A program made the translations under genes and the position numbers. The notes beneath the pieces are model-generated. The model was not told the DNA's origin, did no database searches, and was given only the letters and a program-made list of their open reading frames with translations. DNA of 64,000 bases from Yponomeuta sedellus (taxonomy: Eukaryota > Arthropoda > Insecta > Lepidoptera > Yponomeutidae). The DNA lies in the NCBI GenBank assembly GCA_934045075.1, contig OW203732.1, forward strand, positions 9,449,001 to 9,513,000, in the 5' to 3' direction. Shown here piece by piece: positions 8,852 through 18,370 of this stretch. Within the stretch, counting starts at the first letter, position 1, and each line of letters begins with the position of its first letter.

Positions 8852-9390
8852 TTTTCAGAGAGCAAGGTTTAACTACCACGCATGCCCACAGTAGATTTGC
8901 TATTTTAAACTAAACGCTGAGGTTATTAAACACCTCAGACATTCAGTTTCTGCACGATTTTTTCCTACATAGTTAGCGAGTGGTACTGCTACGACAGATT
9001 TCAAGAAAAAATAGCAAGCTGAAGTGCCAGTGGGCTGGCCATATCTCGCGAAGAACTGACAACCGTTGCAGTAAACGCGTTTGTGAGTGGAGACCGCAAC
9101 TGGGCAAACGTAGTGTAGGACGCCCTCCGACTAGGTGGGATGGCAATCTGCGAAAAACTGCAGGCAGATGCTGGATGCGGCAAGCTGAAGACAGGGCGCT
9201 ATGGCGCTCATTAGGGGAGGGCTATGTCCAGCAATGGACTAATATAGCCTGAAGAAGAAGAATTGCTATGACAGATTTACAAATCTTCAAAACTTAGAAA
9301 ACAAAGTACATGCTAGGATCTTACATGTGGGATGTGTTGGGTTTGACACATCCCGCATGTGAGACCAGCGATCTATCGCTGAGCTAATAT
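8852..9390 (-). mobile_element. tRNA-derived SINE (family C), interrupted by an RTE insertion
   Basis: The left part is 8852-9001 (antisense ACCACGCATGCCC, CTGAGGTTATTAAACACCTC, TTAGCGAGTGGTACTGC). The right part resumes at 9264 (ACAAATC..AACTTAGAAAACAAAG). The break carries a 15-bp duplication differing at one base (TGCTACGACAGATTT / TGCTATGACAGATTT), so the RTE copy entered after this SINE. The right part includes a hairpin, ACATGTGGGATGTGT..ACACATCCCGCATGTG, at about 9335-9372. Confidence 0.8.
9002..9263 (+). pseudogene. RTE-type LINE reverse-transcriptase C-terminus (5'-truncated insertion)
   Basis: Open from 9002 to the stop at 9250-9252. The peptide contains LKCQWAGHISRRTDNRCSKR, EWRPQLGKRSVGRPPTRWD, and WMRQAEDRALWRSLGEGYVQ followed by QWTNIA. 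This is the conserved tail of RTE-clade reverse transcriptases; the endonuclease, polymerase core and start codon are lost. The 3' end is ATATAGCCTGAAGAAGAAG. The flanking 15-bp duplication (8987-9001 and 9264-9278) proves a target-primed insertion. Open but non-functional. Confidence 0.9.
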
Positions 9391-9446
9391 CGCTACTTCA
9401 TAAATACAAAATTATGTATTTTAAAGTTAGTCAGGATTGACGCGGC

Positions 9447-9680
9447 CATGCTTCGCAAGGGACGTTAAGCCATTCGTCTGTCGCGTAATGGTAGTCGTTA
9501 AGCATGTCAGATGCCTTTTGGGAGGTTTGATAACTTCTGACAGTAAGGCCCGCCACTGTCCTACAATCCTCCACCAACCCGGACGAATCAGCCCCTGTGG
9601 TGGAGTATGGCCTAACCTTGCTGCGATGCAGGAAGATACCCGTGCTCCATCAGTGGGAACATGCAAAGGGTTGATACCAG
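9447..9680 (+). mobile_element. 5S-derived SINE (family A), 5'-truncated
   Basis: Starts at CCATGCTTCGCAAGGGACG and runs to CATGCAAAGGGTTGATACC. It carries TTCTGACAGTAAGGCCCGCC and CCTGTGGTGGAGTATGGCC. The 5S-like head is absent. Confidence 0.8.
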
Positions 9681-9939
9681 GATCAGCGGACGTGGCAAAT
9701 GGCAAACTCTGGTATTTGTCTACCTGTCCGGGACACAGCCATCACTTTGTGTATGTATATTATATGTGTGTATCAATGTAAAGACATGCCTTTGTTTTTG
9801 TCCGACTGCGCTAGGAGGGCTATTTTTGTCGAGTGTATGTAGGTATACGTTAACGCAGTCGGATGTTTTTTTATTTAACAATTCACAGCTATTTAATACT
9901 ACACATAGTTAGTTAGACCTGAGATTTCTGCGCTTAGCC

Positions 9940-10148
9940 TCATAGTTGGGCCATTGTACGTAGCAAGCGCTGAGGTACGCTAACACCTCAGACAGTAGGG
10001 TTTCCTTAAGATGTTTTCCTTCACTGTCAGCGAGTAGTATTACTACTATAATTTCACAAATGTACATAACTTAGAAAACAAAGTCATTGGTACATGCCGG
10101 GTTCGAACCCACGACCTCCCGATTGGGAAGCCGGCGTTCTAGCCGTTC
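9940..10148 (-). mobile_element. tRNA-derived SINE, family C
   Basis: Antisense AAGCGCTGAGGTACGC, AGATGTTTTCCTTCACTGTC, ACTTAGAAAACAAAGTCATT, the box B complement GGGTTCGAACCCACGACC and GATTGGGAAGCCGGCG at the 5' end. Confidence 0.8.
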
Positions 10149-10360
10149 TAGAATTATTTGTTTCAGCAAAGTTTCTTTATTACAATAATAAGAGTAATTC
10201 CATTAACACAGTACTAAGCAACCTTGTATCGTAGCAAAAGTATATTTACAGATTAATTATTTCTCAATTGTAAGGCAGACCTATTAATAAAATTTAATGA
10301 CGTTAATAAAAATACTTTTAAAATACGCAACAAGATTGTAGAGTGGTAGTATGGTTTAAT

Positions 10361-10790
10361 ACATAGACATCATTTATTGGTAATATTCATTACAAGTCAA
10401 GACTCTGTACATAATAACAATCCAATGTAGAAATAATAATCAAATTTACAAATGTCAGAAACAAAATGTTACATGTCAATATCATAATAATTATGCAATC
10501 TTTTAGGTCAATCAATTATAGACAAAATAATAATAATACATATGTTGAGTAATTTACCTAATTATTGTGCTAAATTCTGCTAAATAAGTGTTAAAAAGCG
10601 ACGATATTACGATAGAATACGCTAAATCTTATAAACTTCTCTGCTTAGTCACTTTTACAGACTAGGAATTCGTCATACGAATAAAAACACCGCTCGATAA
10701 GCCATTTTTTAAGTTTTCGTTTAAACACGTACTCACTGCTTGCGCTCGTAATTTCCCCCGGAAGTTTGTTGTATACCTCCAATAGAATAT
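10361..10790 (-). pseudogene. CR1/Jockey-type LINE, C-terminus of ORF2 plus 3' UTR
   Basis: On the minus strand 10782-10645 reads EVYNKLPGEITSASSEYVFK, RKLKKWLIERCFYSYDEFLV, CKSD, stop (stop codon at 10645-10647). This is the typical end of a CR1/Jockey-group reverse transcriptase protein. The 3' UTR runs left and finishes with CAATAAATGATGTCTATGT. A second copy of the last 90 bases sits at about 39.01-39.10 kb. Everything upstream of this C-terminal segment is absent. Confidence 0.85.
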
Positions 10791-11118
10791 GAAACAATAT
10801 TATATCCTACAATATAATATTAAATTAGTACTTTAGGCATAGACAACAATATAAGCTAAGCTAAATTCTGCCATATATCGCTAGGGCCATGATTTGCGGA
10901 TATTGAATTATTATATCGGCAAGGGCTCACGCTCGACACGGTTTATTGTCGGTGATTAAACCTTCCCTTTACCCCACGATTAGGTAACTTAAGAAATGCC
11001 CGAAATATCTTCATACACACCGGGGAATATGAACAACAACCCTGAGGCACACTATAAATACTAGCTGCCAGAAGAACATAAAAATATAAAGCATTATTAG
11101 GAACTGTTCCGTCACGAA

Positions 11119-11285
11119 GCATTCGTGGCCTAGGAGAACCGAGTGATTGGGGTAAGGCAACAACAGGCGTGGTCATGCGCTGGATGGGTGACCATCCCGT
11201 GACTACCCCTAGTGGCATATTTTCCGAGCGCTTCCGTGCTTCGCAAGGCACGCTAACCCGTTGGTGCCGGCTGTCGGCTGTCCCC
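11119..11285 (+). mobile_element. 5S-derived SINE (family A), 5' half
   Basis: Head with CGTGGCCTAGGAGAACCG, AAGGCAACAACAGGCGTGG, and GGATGGGTGACCATCCCGTG (box C with one change). It ends in GGTGCCGGCTGTC and meets the 3' end of an antisense copy directly. Confidence 0.8.
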
Positions 11286-11660
11286 TGGCGTGGGTTGATA
11301 TCGAATGATATCGTGTACCCGGCTGCTGGGGCACGGGTCTCTTCCTGCATCACAGGAAGGTTAGGCCATAAACCACCACGGGGGCCAAGTCCAGGTTGGT
11401 GGAGGATTGTAAGCCAGTGGCGGGCCTTACTGTCAGAAGTTATCAAGCCGCCCATAAGGCCTCTGACATGGCTTAACGACTGCCATTGCATGACAGCCGG
11501 CACCAACGACTTAACGTGGCTTGCGAAGCACGGCAGCGCTCGGAAAAATGCCACTATCGGTAGTCACGGGACTGTCACCCATCCTGCACCTGACCACACC
11601 TGTTGTTGCTTAACTCAAGTGATTGATTCCAATCACTCGGTTCGCCTAGGCCACGAGCGC
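11286..11660 (-). mobile_element. 5S-derived SINE (family A), full length, antisense
   Basis: From right to left on the minus strand: GCGCTCGTGGCCTAGGCG, the AATCAATCACTTGAGTTAAG segment, CAACAACAGGTGTGGTCAGG, GGATGGGTGACAG, the family body, GCCCCAGCAGC and a 3' end of two GATATC repeats. With 11119-11285 it forms a head-out inverted pair. Open frames across this region on both strands (up to about 200 codons) are artefacts of SINE sequence. Confidence 0.85.
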
Positions 11661-11701
11661 TTGGCCGCAGCATAACTGTTTTCCCTACTTTTTTTAGTAA
11701 A

Positions 11702-11975
11702 CTGGTTAGTGCATTAAAATAATATAATCATGTGAGTACAGTGATACCATTCCGATGTAAAAACCTAACAGCAAAGTAGGTACTCGGGACTGCAAGTGAT
11801 GCAAATTACTTCACCCAGATGTCGCTGCCTGTACGTAATACAGAGAATATTGTAAAGAGGTTTGAAATTTCACTGATAGCGGTGATTCGCCCACTAGCCA
11901 GAGGTCGTGGGTTCGAATCCCCAAATCCATGGGTGTAATTTTTAACCTCTAAATAGATTTTTAAAACTGACGATT
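11702..11975 (+). mobile_element. Family B tRNA-like SINE with upstream tail of a tandem copy
   Basis: A short family B tail (GGTTAGTGCATTAAAATAA) is followed directly by the family's 5' region (ATAATCATGTGAGTACAG). Then come CCAGATGTCGCTGCCTGTAC, AATATTGTAAAGAGG, box B GGTTCGAATCC and CCTCTAAATAG. Box A is partly deleted. The same tail-to-head junction is found at 18.9 kb. Confidence 0.75.
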
Positions 11976-12000
11976 GTTTTAATATTTAAATGTATTTATG

Positions 12001-12200
12001 NNNNNNNNNNNNNNNNNNNNNNNNNNNNNNNNNNNNNNNNNNNNNNNNNNNNNNNNNNNNNNNNNNNNNNNNNNNNNNNNNNNNNNNNNNNNNNNNNNNN
12101 NNNNNNNNNNNNNNNNNNNNNNNNNNNNNNNNNNNNNNNNNNNNNNNNNNNNNNNNNNNNNNNNNNNNNNNNNNNNNNNNNNNNNNNNNNNNNNNNNNNN
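12001..12200. other. Assembly gap (200 N)
   Basis: All bases are N; the true length is unknown. Any open frame through it is meaningless. Confidence 1.
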
Positions 12201-12680
12201 CAAAATTTTTCAGCCGTGCAAAGCCGGGGCTGGTCGGTAGCTGTTTTAATAATGTGAAAAACGACTCGCGTACAGCGAATCTTTCAACCGTTTCTAAAAT
12301 CGCTCCCTGGGCCCATGCCGGGCGAACTCGTTATTTCTCAGCACCGCATGCTCCGTGTCACCGGCACGGCTTACTGGTATTTCGTGTAAAATGAACCGCC
12401 AATAACTACTGTTATCGAAATGTATTTTTGAAAGTTGATTTAGTTGTAATACTTTATTAGGTTTGTGAGCTTTGCGAGTTTATTTTATGTGTTTTTGCCA
12501 TGACCAGTTTGACGGTACATTTTTGGGACAGTAATTTAACTTACAATATTTGCTGATGATTAAAGTTTTGTAGTTTTATGGTTTCTCCACTTAATCCATG
12601 AATTGTGAAACTAACAGCTTTAACGTTCATTGAGTAAATATTTCGATTGTTTTTACTTTGACTTTGACAAATATTTTAAC
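12201..12680. other. No gene recognised right of the gap
   Basis: Moderately GC-rich for the first 170 bases (GCAAAGCCGGGGCTGGTCGG), then AT-rich. No repeat or domain assigned. Confidence 0.4.
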
Positions 12681-12682
12681 TT

Positions 12683-12985
12683 TATAATATAATATAATAT
12701 AATATAATATAATATAATATAATATAATATAATATAATATAATATAATATAATATAATATAATATAATATAATATAATATAATATAATATAATATAATAT
12801 AATATAATATAATATAATATAATATAATATAATATAATATAATATAATATAATATAATATAATATAATATAATATAATGTAATTTTACGTAACGTAACGT
12901 AGTGTAGGGTAGCGTAGCGTAACGTAACGTAACGTAACGTAACGTAACGTAACGTAACGTAACATAATATAATATAATATAATAA
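12683..12985. repeat. Pentanucleotide array (AATAT)n with an (AACGT)n block
   Basis: About 195 bases of ATAAT units, then about 75 bases of GTAAC units with variants, then AATAT again. The AACGT block differs from AATAT at two positions (TA to CG), which looks like local motif conversion and spread. The minus-strand frame (YYIIL repeats) is spurious. Confidence 0.97.
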
Positions 12986-13164
12986 CATAACGTATAATAT
13001 TCACAAAATTATGTCTATTCAGATATTTTGAATAATCAATCTTAGAAAAAACTAACATAATATAACATTTTTAGTAAAACATAATCTGTAATTGGTGTAT
13101 TTCGGGTAATACGCATTGTAAATCGCCGTATTTTTTTAATATCTTCTATTCAAAAAAGTAGTCT

Positions 13165-13435
13165 CGGAACCAGCCTTAGGGCCATGCGCATTATAGGGTT
13201 CTGTAGTTGGTCGTAAAATTGTAAAAACTTTACGAACTGGGAAGCTGGGGTTTTTGATCGATATTAGGATTTTATCTGACTTATATTAACTACCTGCTTT
13301 ACGGAAGTAACAACTTCATCGATGTAATTTTCAATGGAATTTGTCGACTTTAACGTATATGGGACATGTAAACGGGCGGACGGATGTAGTGGAACTCTAA
13401 TGGTTCCTTGTTGACTTCGGAACCCTAATAACACT
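13165..13435. repeat. Diverged interspersed repeat (GGGTTCYGTAG type)
   Basis: Contains TATAGGGTTCTGTAGTTGG, GGGCGGACGGATG and GACTTCGGAACCCTAATAAC. The inverted GGGTTC / GAACCC motifs and the CGGACGGA run also occur at 25.92-26.04 and 59.85-59.94 kb. Type of element not determined. Confidence 0.4.
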
Positions 13436-13857
13436 CTCCAGCAGCTCCATTAGTCTAGCGCTAACATACTTGTTTGCTAAGACTAGGGCTTGTAGCTTCA
13501 ATTACGGCTTGAGCTGCTCTACTTTGATTACAAAGGACCTTACAGAGGACGTTTTCTATGTTGGTATTCCCACAAAAAACCATTGATCGCATAGTCTACG
13601 AATATGAATTGACCAAGTACTATGGGCCGAAAAATGATTTCATAAACCTATCTACGCTTCTATAATAAAATCCCTGAAGATATATTAAGCTTGCCTGAAT
13701 CGCAGTTCAAAAATTATGGTAAGCACACTTTGTGCCAAAAGGGCTACTATAACATAAAGGATTATCTAGATGACAATGAGGTCTGGAATTAAAGCCAGTA
13801 CAATGTATGAGTTCCATGTTTTATAATAATTATGTAAACTATGTTAATTAAGGACTT

Positions 13858-13988
13858 TGAAAAGACTAAGTTTGGAGTTTTTTTGTCCATTTTTTCTCCA
13901 AAATGATCTAGATTTTGAAATGGACACCTAGCTTGAATTGTAACGTTCATTAAGCCGCAGCTTCTGCACTACTTTGAATAAAACCTTT
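13858..13988 (+). repeat. Unclassified interspersed repeat (pair with 3.7 kb)
   Basis: Sense copy of the 3685-3812 repeat: TCTAGATTTTGAAATGGACA, CATTAAGCCGCAGCTTCTG, and the 3' end AATAAAACCTTTTCATTTC. Confidence 0.6.
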
Positions 13989-14159
13989 TCATTTCATTTT
14001 TTCGGCGAATCGGCTACCTTATTTGTAATTTTTGACCTAAAATATTTGACCAATTTTGACATTTTATTACGATTAATTATAAACACATTGTATCTATATC
14101 TAGTAATAAGGCCAATGTAAAATGCCATACGGTAAATACATAAATGTTTGTAATGTTTT

Positions 14160-14207
14160 CGAAAATTGTAGCTCGCTTAGTGAAGGAAAACATCGTGAGG
14201 AAACCTA
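14160..14207 (+). mobile_element. Family C SINE, internal fragment
   Basis: Only CGCTTAGTGAAGGAAAACAT and CGTGAGGAAACCT are kept. Family F starts 37 bases further on. Confidence 0.55.
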
Positions 14208-14243
14208 GTACTTGTTGGCTCCGCACATATTAATTTGCATTCT

Positions 14244-14401
14244 CTGTGGGCTAGGCCGACTAAGCTGTAAGGATGGTAATTATAGGTAATGGGCAAGCCT
14301 ACTTACTCCATCTAAAACAACGTCCCTGGCACTGCAGACGAATGGTTCCTCCACACAACTAGCGTGAGTGAATGTGCCACTGGACGCTGTATAAATCGTC
14401 T
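14244..14401 (+). repeat. Family F repeat
   Basis: CTGTGGGCTAGGCCGACTAA, GGGCAAGCCTAC, CCCTGGCACTGCAG, GTGAGTGAATGTGCCACTGG and CTGTATAAATCGTCTCAT. Confidence 0.75.
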
Positions 14402-14404
14402 CAT

Positions 14405-14576
14405 ATTTTATGTAGCCTATAAACGTCCAACTGCAGGGCACAAGCCTTCTCTTAGAGTGACAGTAAGGGCTTAATTACCTCGCGTGCCCACCGTGGATAG
14501 TCAATTTCAAGCGCTGAGGTATTTGAACGCCTTAGACACGCAGGTTTTCTCTCGATGTTTTCCTTCACAGTTAGCG
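14405..14576 (-). mobile_element. tRNA-derived SINE (family C), 3' portion
   Basis: Antisense TAGCCTATAAACGTCCAACT, TCAAGCGCTGAGGTATTTG and CGATGTTTTCCTTCACAG. It breaks at TTAGCGA, where family E begins; the head is missing. Confidence 0.75.
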
Positions 14577-14762
14577 ATCTGCAGATCTGTGCAAGGTAGA
14601 CAGGTCCCGGGTTCGAAACCGGCGGGGAAAAAAAATCCCAGGTCTTGGATGTTTACATGTTTATGATGGCGTTGTTTCTGGTTTCCACGTTACAGGGTAT
14701 CCTAGTGTGGGGCGAGAAGCAATGTATGTGCCTCTATGTAATTGTTATGTTATGTTAGATGA
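14577..14762 (+). mobile_element. tRNA-derived SINE, family E
   Basis: Box B GGTCCCGGGTTCGAAACC, CAGGTCTTGGATGTTTACAT, GGGTATCCTAGTGTGGGGC and the 3' end ATGTTATGTTA. Box A is truncated by the junction with family C. Confidence 0.8.
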
Positions 14763-14929
14763 AATGCCAATGTCCTCGTCTGAAATCGCCGTGATTCGGT
14801 TACCATTGCGCACTAAACTGCTAGTTTCAGCCCAGAACAAGGTAATGTATTATCTGGACATTATTATTGTGGTCTCCAAAAAGGCTATCGATAAGCTCGT
14901 TATTTGTCTCATCATTCGTTTATTATGAA

Positions 14930-15690
14930 CAGAAATAATGGTGCGCCGAGTTGACGTAATTGATTGCTAACAACCCTTGAAATCGAAATAAGGAGGAAAC
15001 ACGAAATAAGAACTCTTATTCAATGGAAAAACGTTTAAAATGCCCTCGTTTTATTTTTTTTTAACTCGTCAAGTCTCTTCCAAATAAGGCTTACTATAGT
15101 TCTTCACCTTCAAAACGGCTTATTTAAAATAGTTTTATCTTTTTTATCTCTTTTTATCGAATTCCTAGCCTATCTATGAATCGACCGACACCTTAACAAA
15201 ACGTAAAGGTTTCAAAATAGTCCAAACTTGACTAGACAACTGCGCCATAGCTGGCGCAATTATAAAGAAGTAGATATCGTTACAGTACCTACCACGAAAA
15301 TTTATTTTGTACATGCTTAAAGCACGTTATACACGCTACTATAATATATATTAATATAAATTACAGCAAAACCTATTACGATATATTTTCTACACAAATT
15401 ATTACATATTAGAACGTAGCTCGTTCTAGTAACGGGATTAACCACAGTAAATATAGTAATAACAGGAGCTTAATTTTTTTATTGTAGAAGTTCTTACAAA
15501 ACAAATTTTAATAACTCGGGCAATGGAAATACATTCCTGAGCAGTGAACAATGGTTTACTAACAATATCGCCAAACTCAGCAAGGAAGTATGCTAGCTTC
15601 AAAAAATAAAAATAATTGTTGCAAAGACCGGTTACAGATAGATAAATAACTCTTTCTTGCACCCTAGCAACTTCCTAGTAATTTACTAGT
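14930..15690. other. No gene recognised
   Basis: AT-rich with no repeat end I can name. A minus-strand frame of 74 codons at 15438-15662 has no motif and is likely chance. Confidence 0.4.
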
Positions 15691-15696
15691 AATTTA

Positions 15697-15873
15697 TTTG
15701 GGATAGGCCGACTAAGCTGTCAGGGTGGTATGTGCTGGGCAAGCCTACACCATCCATAAAACCATGTCCCAGGCACTACAGCGTCGGAGTGGTCCCTTCA
15801 CCCATCTAGTGTGAGTGAAGACACCACTGGACGCTGTATAAATCATCTCATTAAGTAGATGCAAAAAGGCCAA
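15697..15873 (+). repeat. Family F repeat, good copy
   Basis: GATAGGCCGACTAAGCTGTC, AGGGTGGTATGTGCTGGGC, CCCAGGCACTACAGCGTCGG, GTGAGTGAAGACACCACTGG, and the end AAGTAGATGCAAAAAGGCC. No coding frame, no terminal inverted repeats, no tRNA-like boxes. Confidence 0.8.
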
Positions 15874-15934
15874 TATTATATTTGGGAAAAAGTACATCAT
15901 AAAATTATATTCTCTTATTCTTCTTTTATAGTTA

Positions 15935-16146
15935 TAGTACGAATACCACTCGCTAACGGTGATAAAAAAACATCGTGAGTAAACCAGAGTGTCTCAGGTT
16001 TTGAGCTTGACATTGCTAATCTGCGTGGTAATTAATTAGTAGAGAGAGAGAGAGATATACAGAGAGAGAGATAAGTACTCTGTATCTCTCTCTCTCTCTC
16101 TCTGAGGGAAGGCATGTGCACTGCAGTGGAACGTTTTAGGCTACAA
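15935..16146 (+). mobile_element. tRNA-derived SINE (family C) containing a GA/CT hairpin
   Basis: ACCACTCGCTAACGGTGATA, ACATCGTGAGTAAACC and the 3' end CACTGCAGTGGAACGTTTTA. The usual TCTCTGAGAG module has expanded to (AG)n..(CT)n at 16031-16104, which can fold on itself. The tRNA head is missing. Confidence 0.75.
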
Positions 16147-16179
16147 AAAACCTCTTTTGTAAAGCTAATGGTTTTAATT

Positions 16180-16352
16180 CGATATCAACCCTCGTATGTC
16201 GCCACTGGTGGGTCACGGGTCTCTTCCTGCATCGCAAGAAGGTTAGGCCATACTCCACCACGGGGGCAAAGTTCGGGTTGGTGGAGAATTGTAAGGCAGT
16301 GGTTGGCCTTACTATCAGAAGTTATTTAGGCGCTCATAAGGTCTCTGACGTC
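16180..16352 (-). mobile_element. 5S-derived SINE (family A), 3' half
   Basis: Antisense from GATATCAACCCTCGTATGTC to AAGGTCTCTGACGT, including TCGCAAGAAGGTTAGGCC and GGAGAATTGTAAGGCAGTGG. Confidence 0.8.
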
Positions 16353-16494
16353 CCCATAGGTTGTAATTACACTTTTTAATTTATATGGGTCTGAACGCGG
16401 ATGCCCACCGACAACGTTCTGCCAGTGCGGATAAATGAAATGAAAAAAAAAAATCGCTAAGGATCAATACTTTTTCATATATTTTCATTTAGCT

Positions 16495-16560
16495 TAATTT
16501 GTCCCATTGTATTCTTTTTTCTGGTTGTGCAATAAAGTATTCTCTATCTATCAATCTAAA
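16495..16560 (+). mobile_element. LINE 3' tail with TATC repeats
   Basis: Short end fragment: TTTTTTCTGGTTGTGCAATA, AAGTATTC, CTATCTATC. Same tail type as 55.35 kb. Confidence 0.6.
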
Positions 16561-16649
16561 TAATTGTTTCAGGAAGCTCCGCTTAGACATACTAACTGTT
16601 GGTCTTAACAGTTTTTATTTGCCGTACTTAAAGCTTATAAAACAACTTA

Positions 16650-16748
16650 TGTGGCCTATAAAAGTCCCACTGGAGGGCACAGGCCTTCTTACAGAGAGAG
16701 AGAAAGAATATGTACTTAACCACCACGTGGATTGGCATTTTCAAGCGC
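16650..16748 (-). mobile_element. tRNA-derived SINE (family C), 3' fragment
   Basis: Antisense GTGGCCTATAAAAGTCCCAC, GGGCACAGGCCTTCTTAC, ACCACGTGGATTGGCATTTT and CAAGCGCTCAT. Confidence 0.7.
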
Positions 16749-17065
16749 TCATTTTATTAAAATCACTAAAAACGTTTCATTGAGCGAGCGAGACAGCACG
16801 CTCCACGTAATAACGTAATAGCCTTAAGTTAGCATTCTTTATGATGAATTTGATGACAAATCAAAGATCTTGTCAGTGACCCTTATTATCTGCTATCGAG
16901 TTTATAAACAGAGCGGAGCTCTTATTTGCCTATTTTCCTCTGACTTGCCACTCGGAAATGTCAATAATGAGCGACGAAGAGACAAAGAAAGTAGCAGCGC
17001 TATAATCAAAGCTTTTGTAATTGTGTGAGTTATAAAGTCAGCATCTCCCTGTTGAATGATATTTT

Positions 17066-17330
17066 ACTTTATGTAGAATATAAACGTCCCACCGTTTTGC
17101 ACAGGCCTTCTCTCAGAGAGTCTGGGATTAATTGCCACGCGTGCCCACCGCGGATTGGCAATTTCAAGCGCTGAGGTATTTGAATACCTCAGACAGTCAG
17201 GTTTCCTCGAGATGTTTCCTTCACCGTTAGCCACTATAAGTTTACAAATGTACATAACTTAGAAAACAAGCAAAGTTATTGGTACGTGCCCTCCCCAGGA
17301 ATCGAACCTGGGTCTCTCGCTGAATACTGA
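17066..17330 (-). mobile_element. tRNA-derived SINE, family C
   Basis: Antisense ATATAAACGTCCCACCG, CACGCGTGCCCACCGCGGAT, GAGATGTTTCCTTCACCG, GTACATAACTTAGAAAAC, and the box B complement GGAATCGAACCTGGGTC at the head. Confidence 0.8.
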
Positions 17331-17415
17331 ATTTAAGTATAAAAATATTATCGGTTCATCACTTGAGAATACCATAGCCAGGACATTAAAATTACATATT
17401 AAAATACAAACATGT

Positions 17416-17474
17416 ATGTATTTGAAACCATGTAACATAACAAGACACAGTTATGTTACATGGTTTAAATACAT
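17416..17474. repeat. Near-perfect 25-bp hairpin
   Basis: Arm ATGTATTTGAAACCATGTAA plus CATAAC pairs with GTTATGTTACATGG plus TTTAAATACAT across an 8-base loop, with one bulged G. No flanking repeat family identified. Confidence 0.9.
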
Positions 17475-17487
17475 ATATTATAATGTA

Positions 17488-17911
17488 CAGTCTGTTAGCT
17501 TTTAGAATATACCTCGGCTACTATCGGATAGAATCGGATATATTCGGCAAGGTAAGGTTTACTTTGTATTGTTATTTATAACTTTATACTATTTTTATTT
17601 TTAATGCACTAACCCGTGCTAAGGACAAATTTAAAAACCTATTTAGAGGCTAAAAATTTCACCCATGCCGGGATTTGAACCCGCAACCTCTGGCTCTGGC
17701 ACGGATAGCCAGAGGTTGCGGGTTCAAATCCCGGCGTGGGTGAAATTTTTAGCCTCTAAATAGGTTTTTAAATTTATAACTTTACATATCTTTTCAAAAA
17801 AGTGAAGAAAAGTTTTATAAAGAGCAGGAAATAGTATTACACTCGTGTGCTTTTGGCGAAAACCGAAGCCTACTCTAGAGCCGGAGGTATATTCTAAAAG
17901 CCAATAGACTG
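17488..17911. mobile_element. TA-flanked inverted-repeat element (Tc1/mariner-type MITE) with nested SINE
   Basis: Terminal inverted repeats CAGTCTGTTAGCTTTTAGAA TATACCTC and its right-hand complement (CAGTCTATTGGCTTTTAGAA TATACCTCCGG) are flanked by TA at 17486-17487 and 17912-17913. TA flanks plus CAGT termini fit Tc1/mariner-type insertion. There is no transposase; about 180 bp of the length is the family B insertion. Confidence 0.75.
17589..17771 (-). mobile_element. Family B SINE, foldback copy with target-site duplication
   Basis: The duplication ATTTATAACTTTATA / ATTTATAACTTTACA lies at 17574-17588 and 17772-17786. The left arm is the antisense tail plus box B complement (GGATTTGAACCCGCAACCTC). 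The right arm is the sense repeat of the same segment, ending GCCTCTAAATAGGTTTTTA. The arms pair over about 75 bases with almost no loop. Confidence 0.88.
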
Positions 17912-18370
17912 TATGTATTTTTGATATATAAGTTTTGTTTAGACGTGTTCAATGTTAGCGATTACAAAATAGAAAACGGTTCTGTGTAATACGATCCAAC
18001 TGAATAGTAGTAACACATTGACAAATATACTGATTATATTCTCCTCTCGAACAGAAATCAATATTGAATTTTAGGTAGATACACGGCGCGCGTGTTCAAC
18101 CAGACATTAAGCAACAAAGTCGCATATTTGTTTGCGCCCGCGACGTAATATGAGCCCGGAGGGAGACAAATTTGCTGATAGTTTACGAGCTACCGTAAAC
18201 TTGAAGTTTACACTGCAGGAGCGGTTATCCTGGGACACTAATGAACTCCGTGCACCGCTCCCCAAACGTTAAATGGACGATATTGCCGCTCGACGATAGC
18301 CCATATGCCATTGCGAAACCCCTTGAACAATTTTTTTATAGCTATAGACAATCAAAAACTAAATTATATA

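Noticed and set aside
10943..11675. Overlapping frames of 203 (minus) and 168 (plus) codons
   Set aside because: Both run through the inverted pair of 5S-derived SINEs; similar peptides recur wherever family A occurs, so they are repeat translation and not genes.
11979..12394. Frames through the N gap
   Set aside because: Unknown bases cannot support a coding call.
12653..12988. Minus-strand frame of 111 codons (YYIIL repeats)
   Set aside because: Translation of the AATAT/AACGT array.
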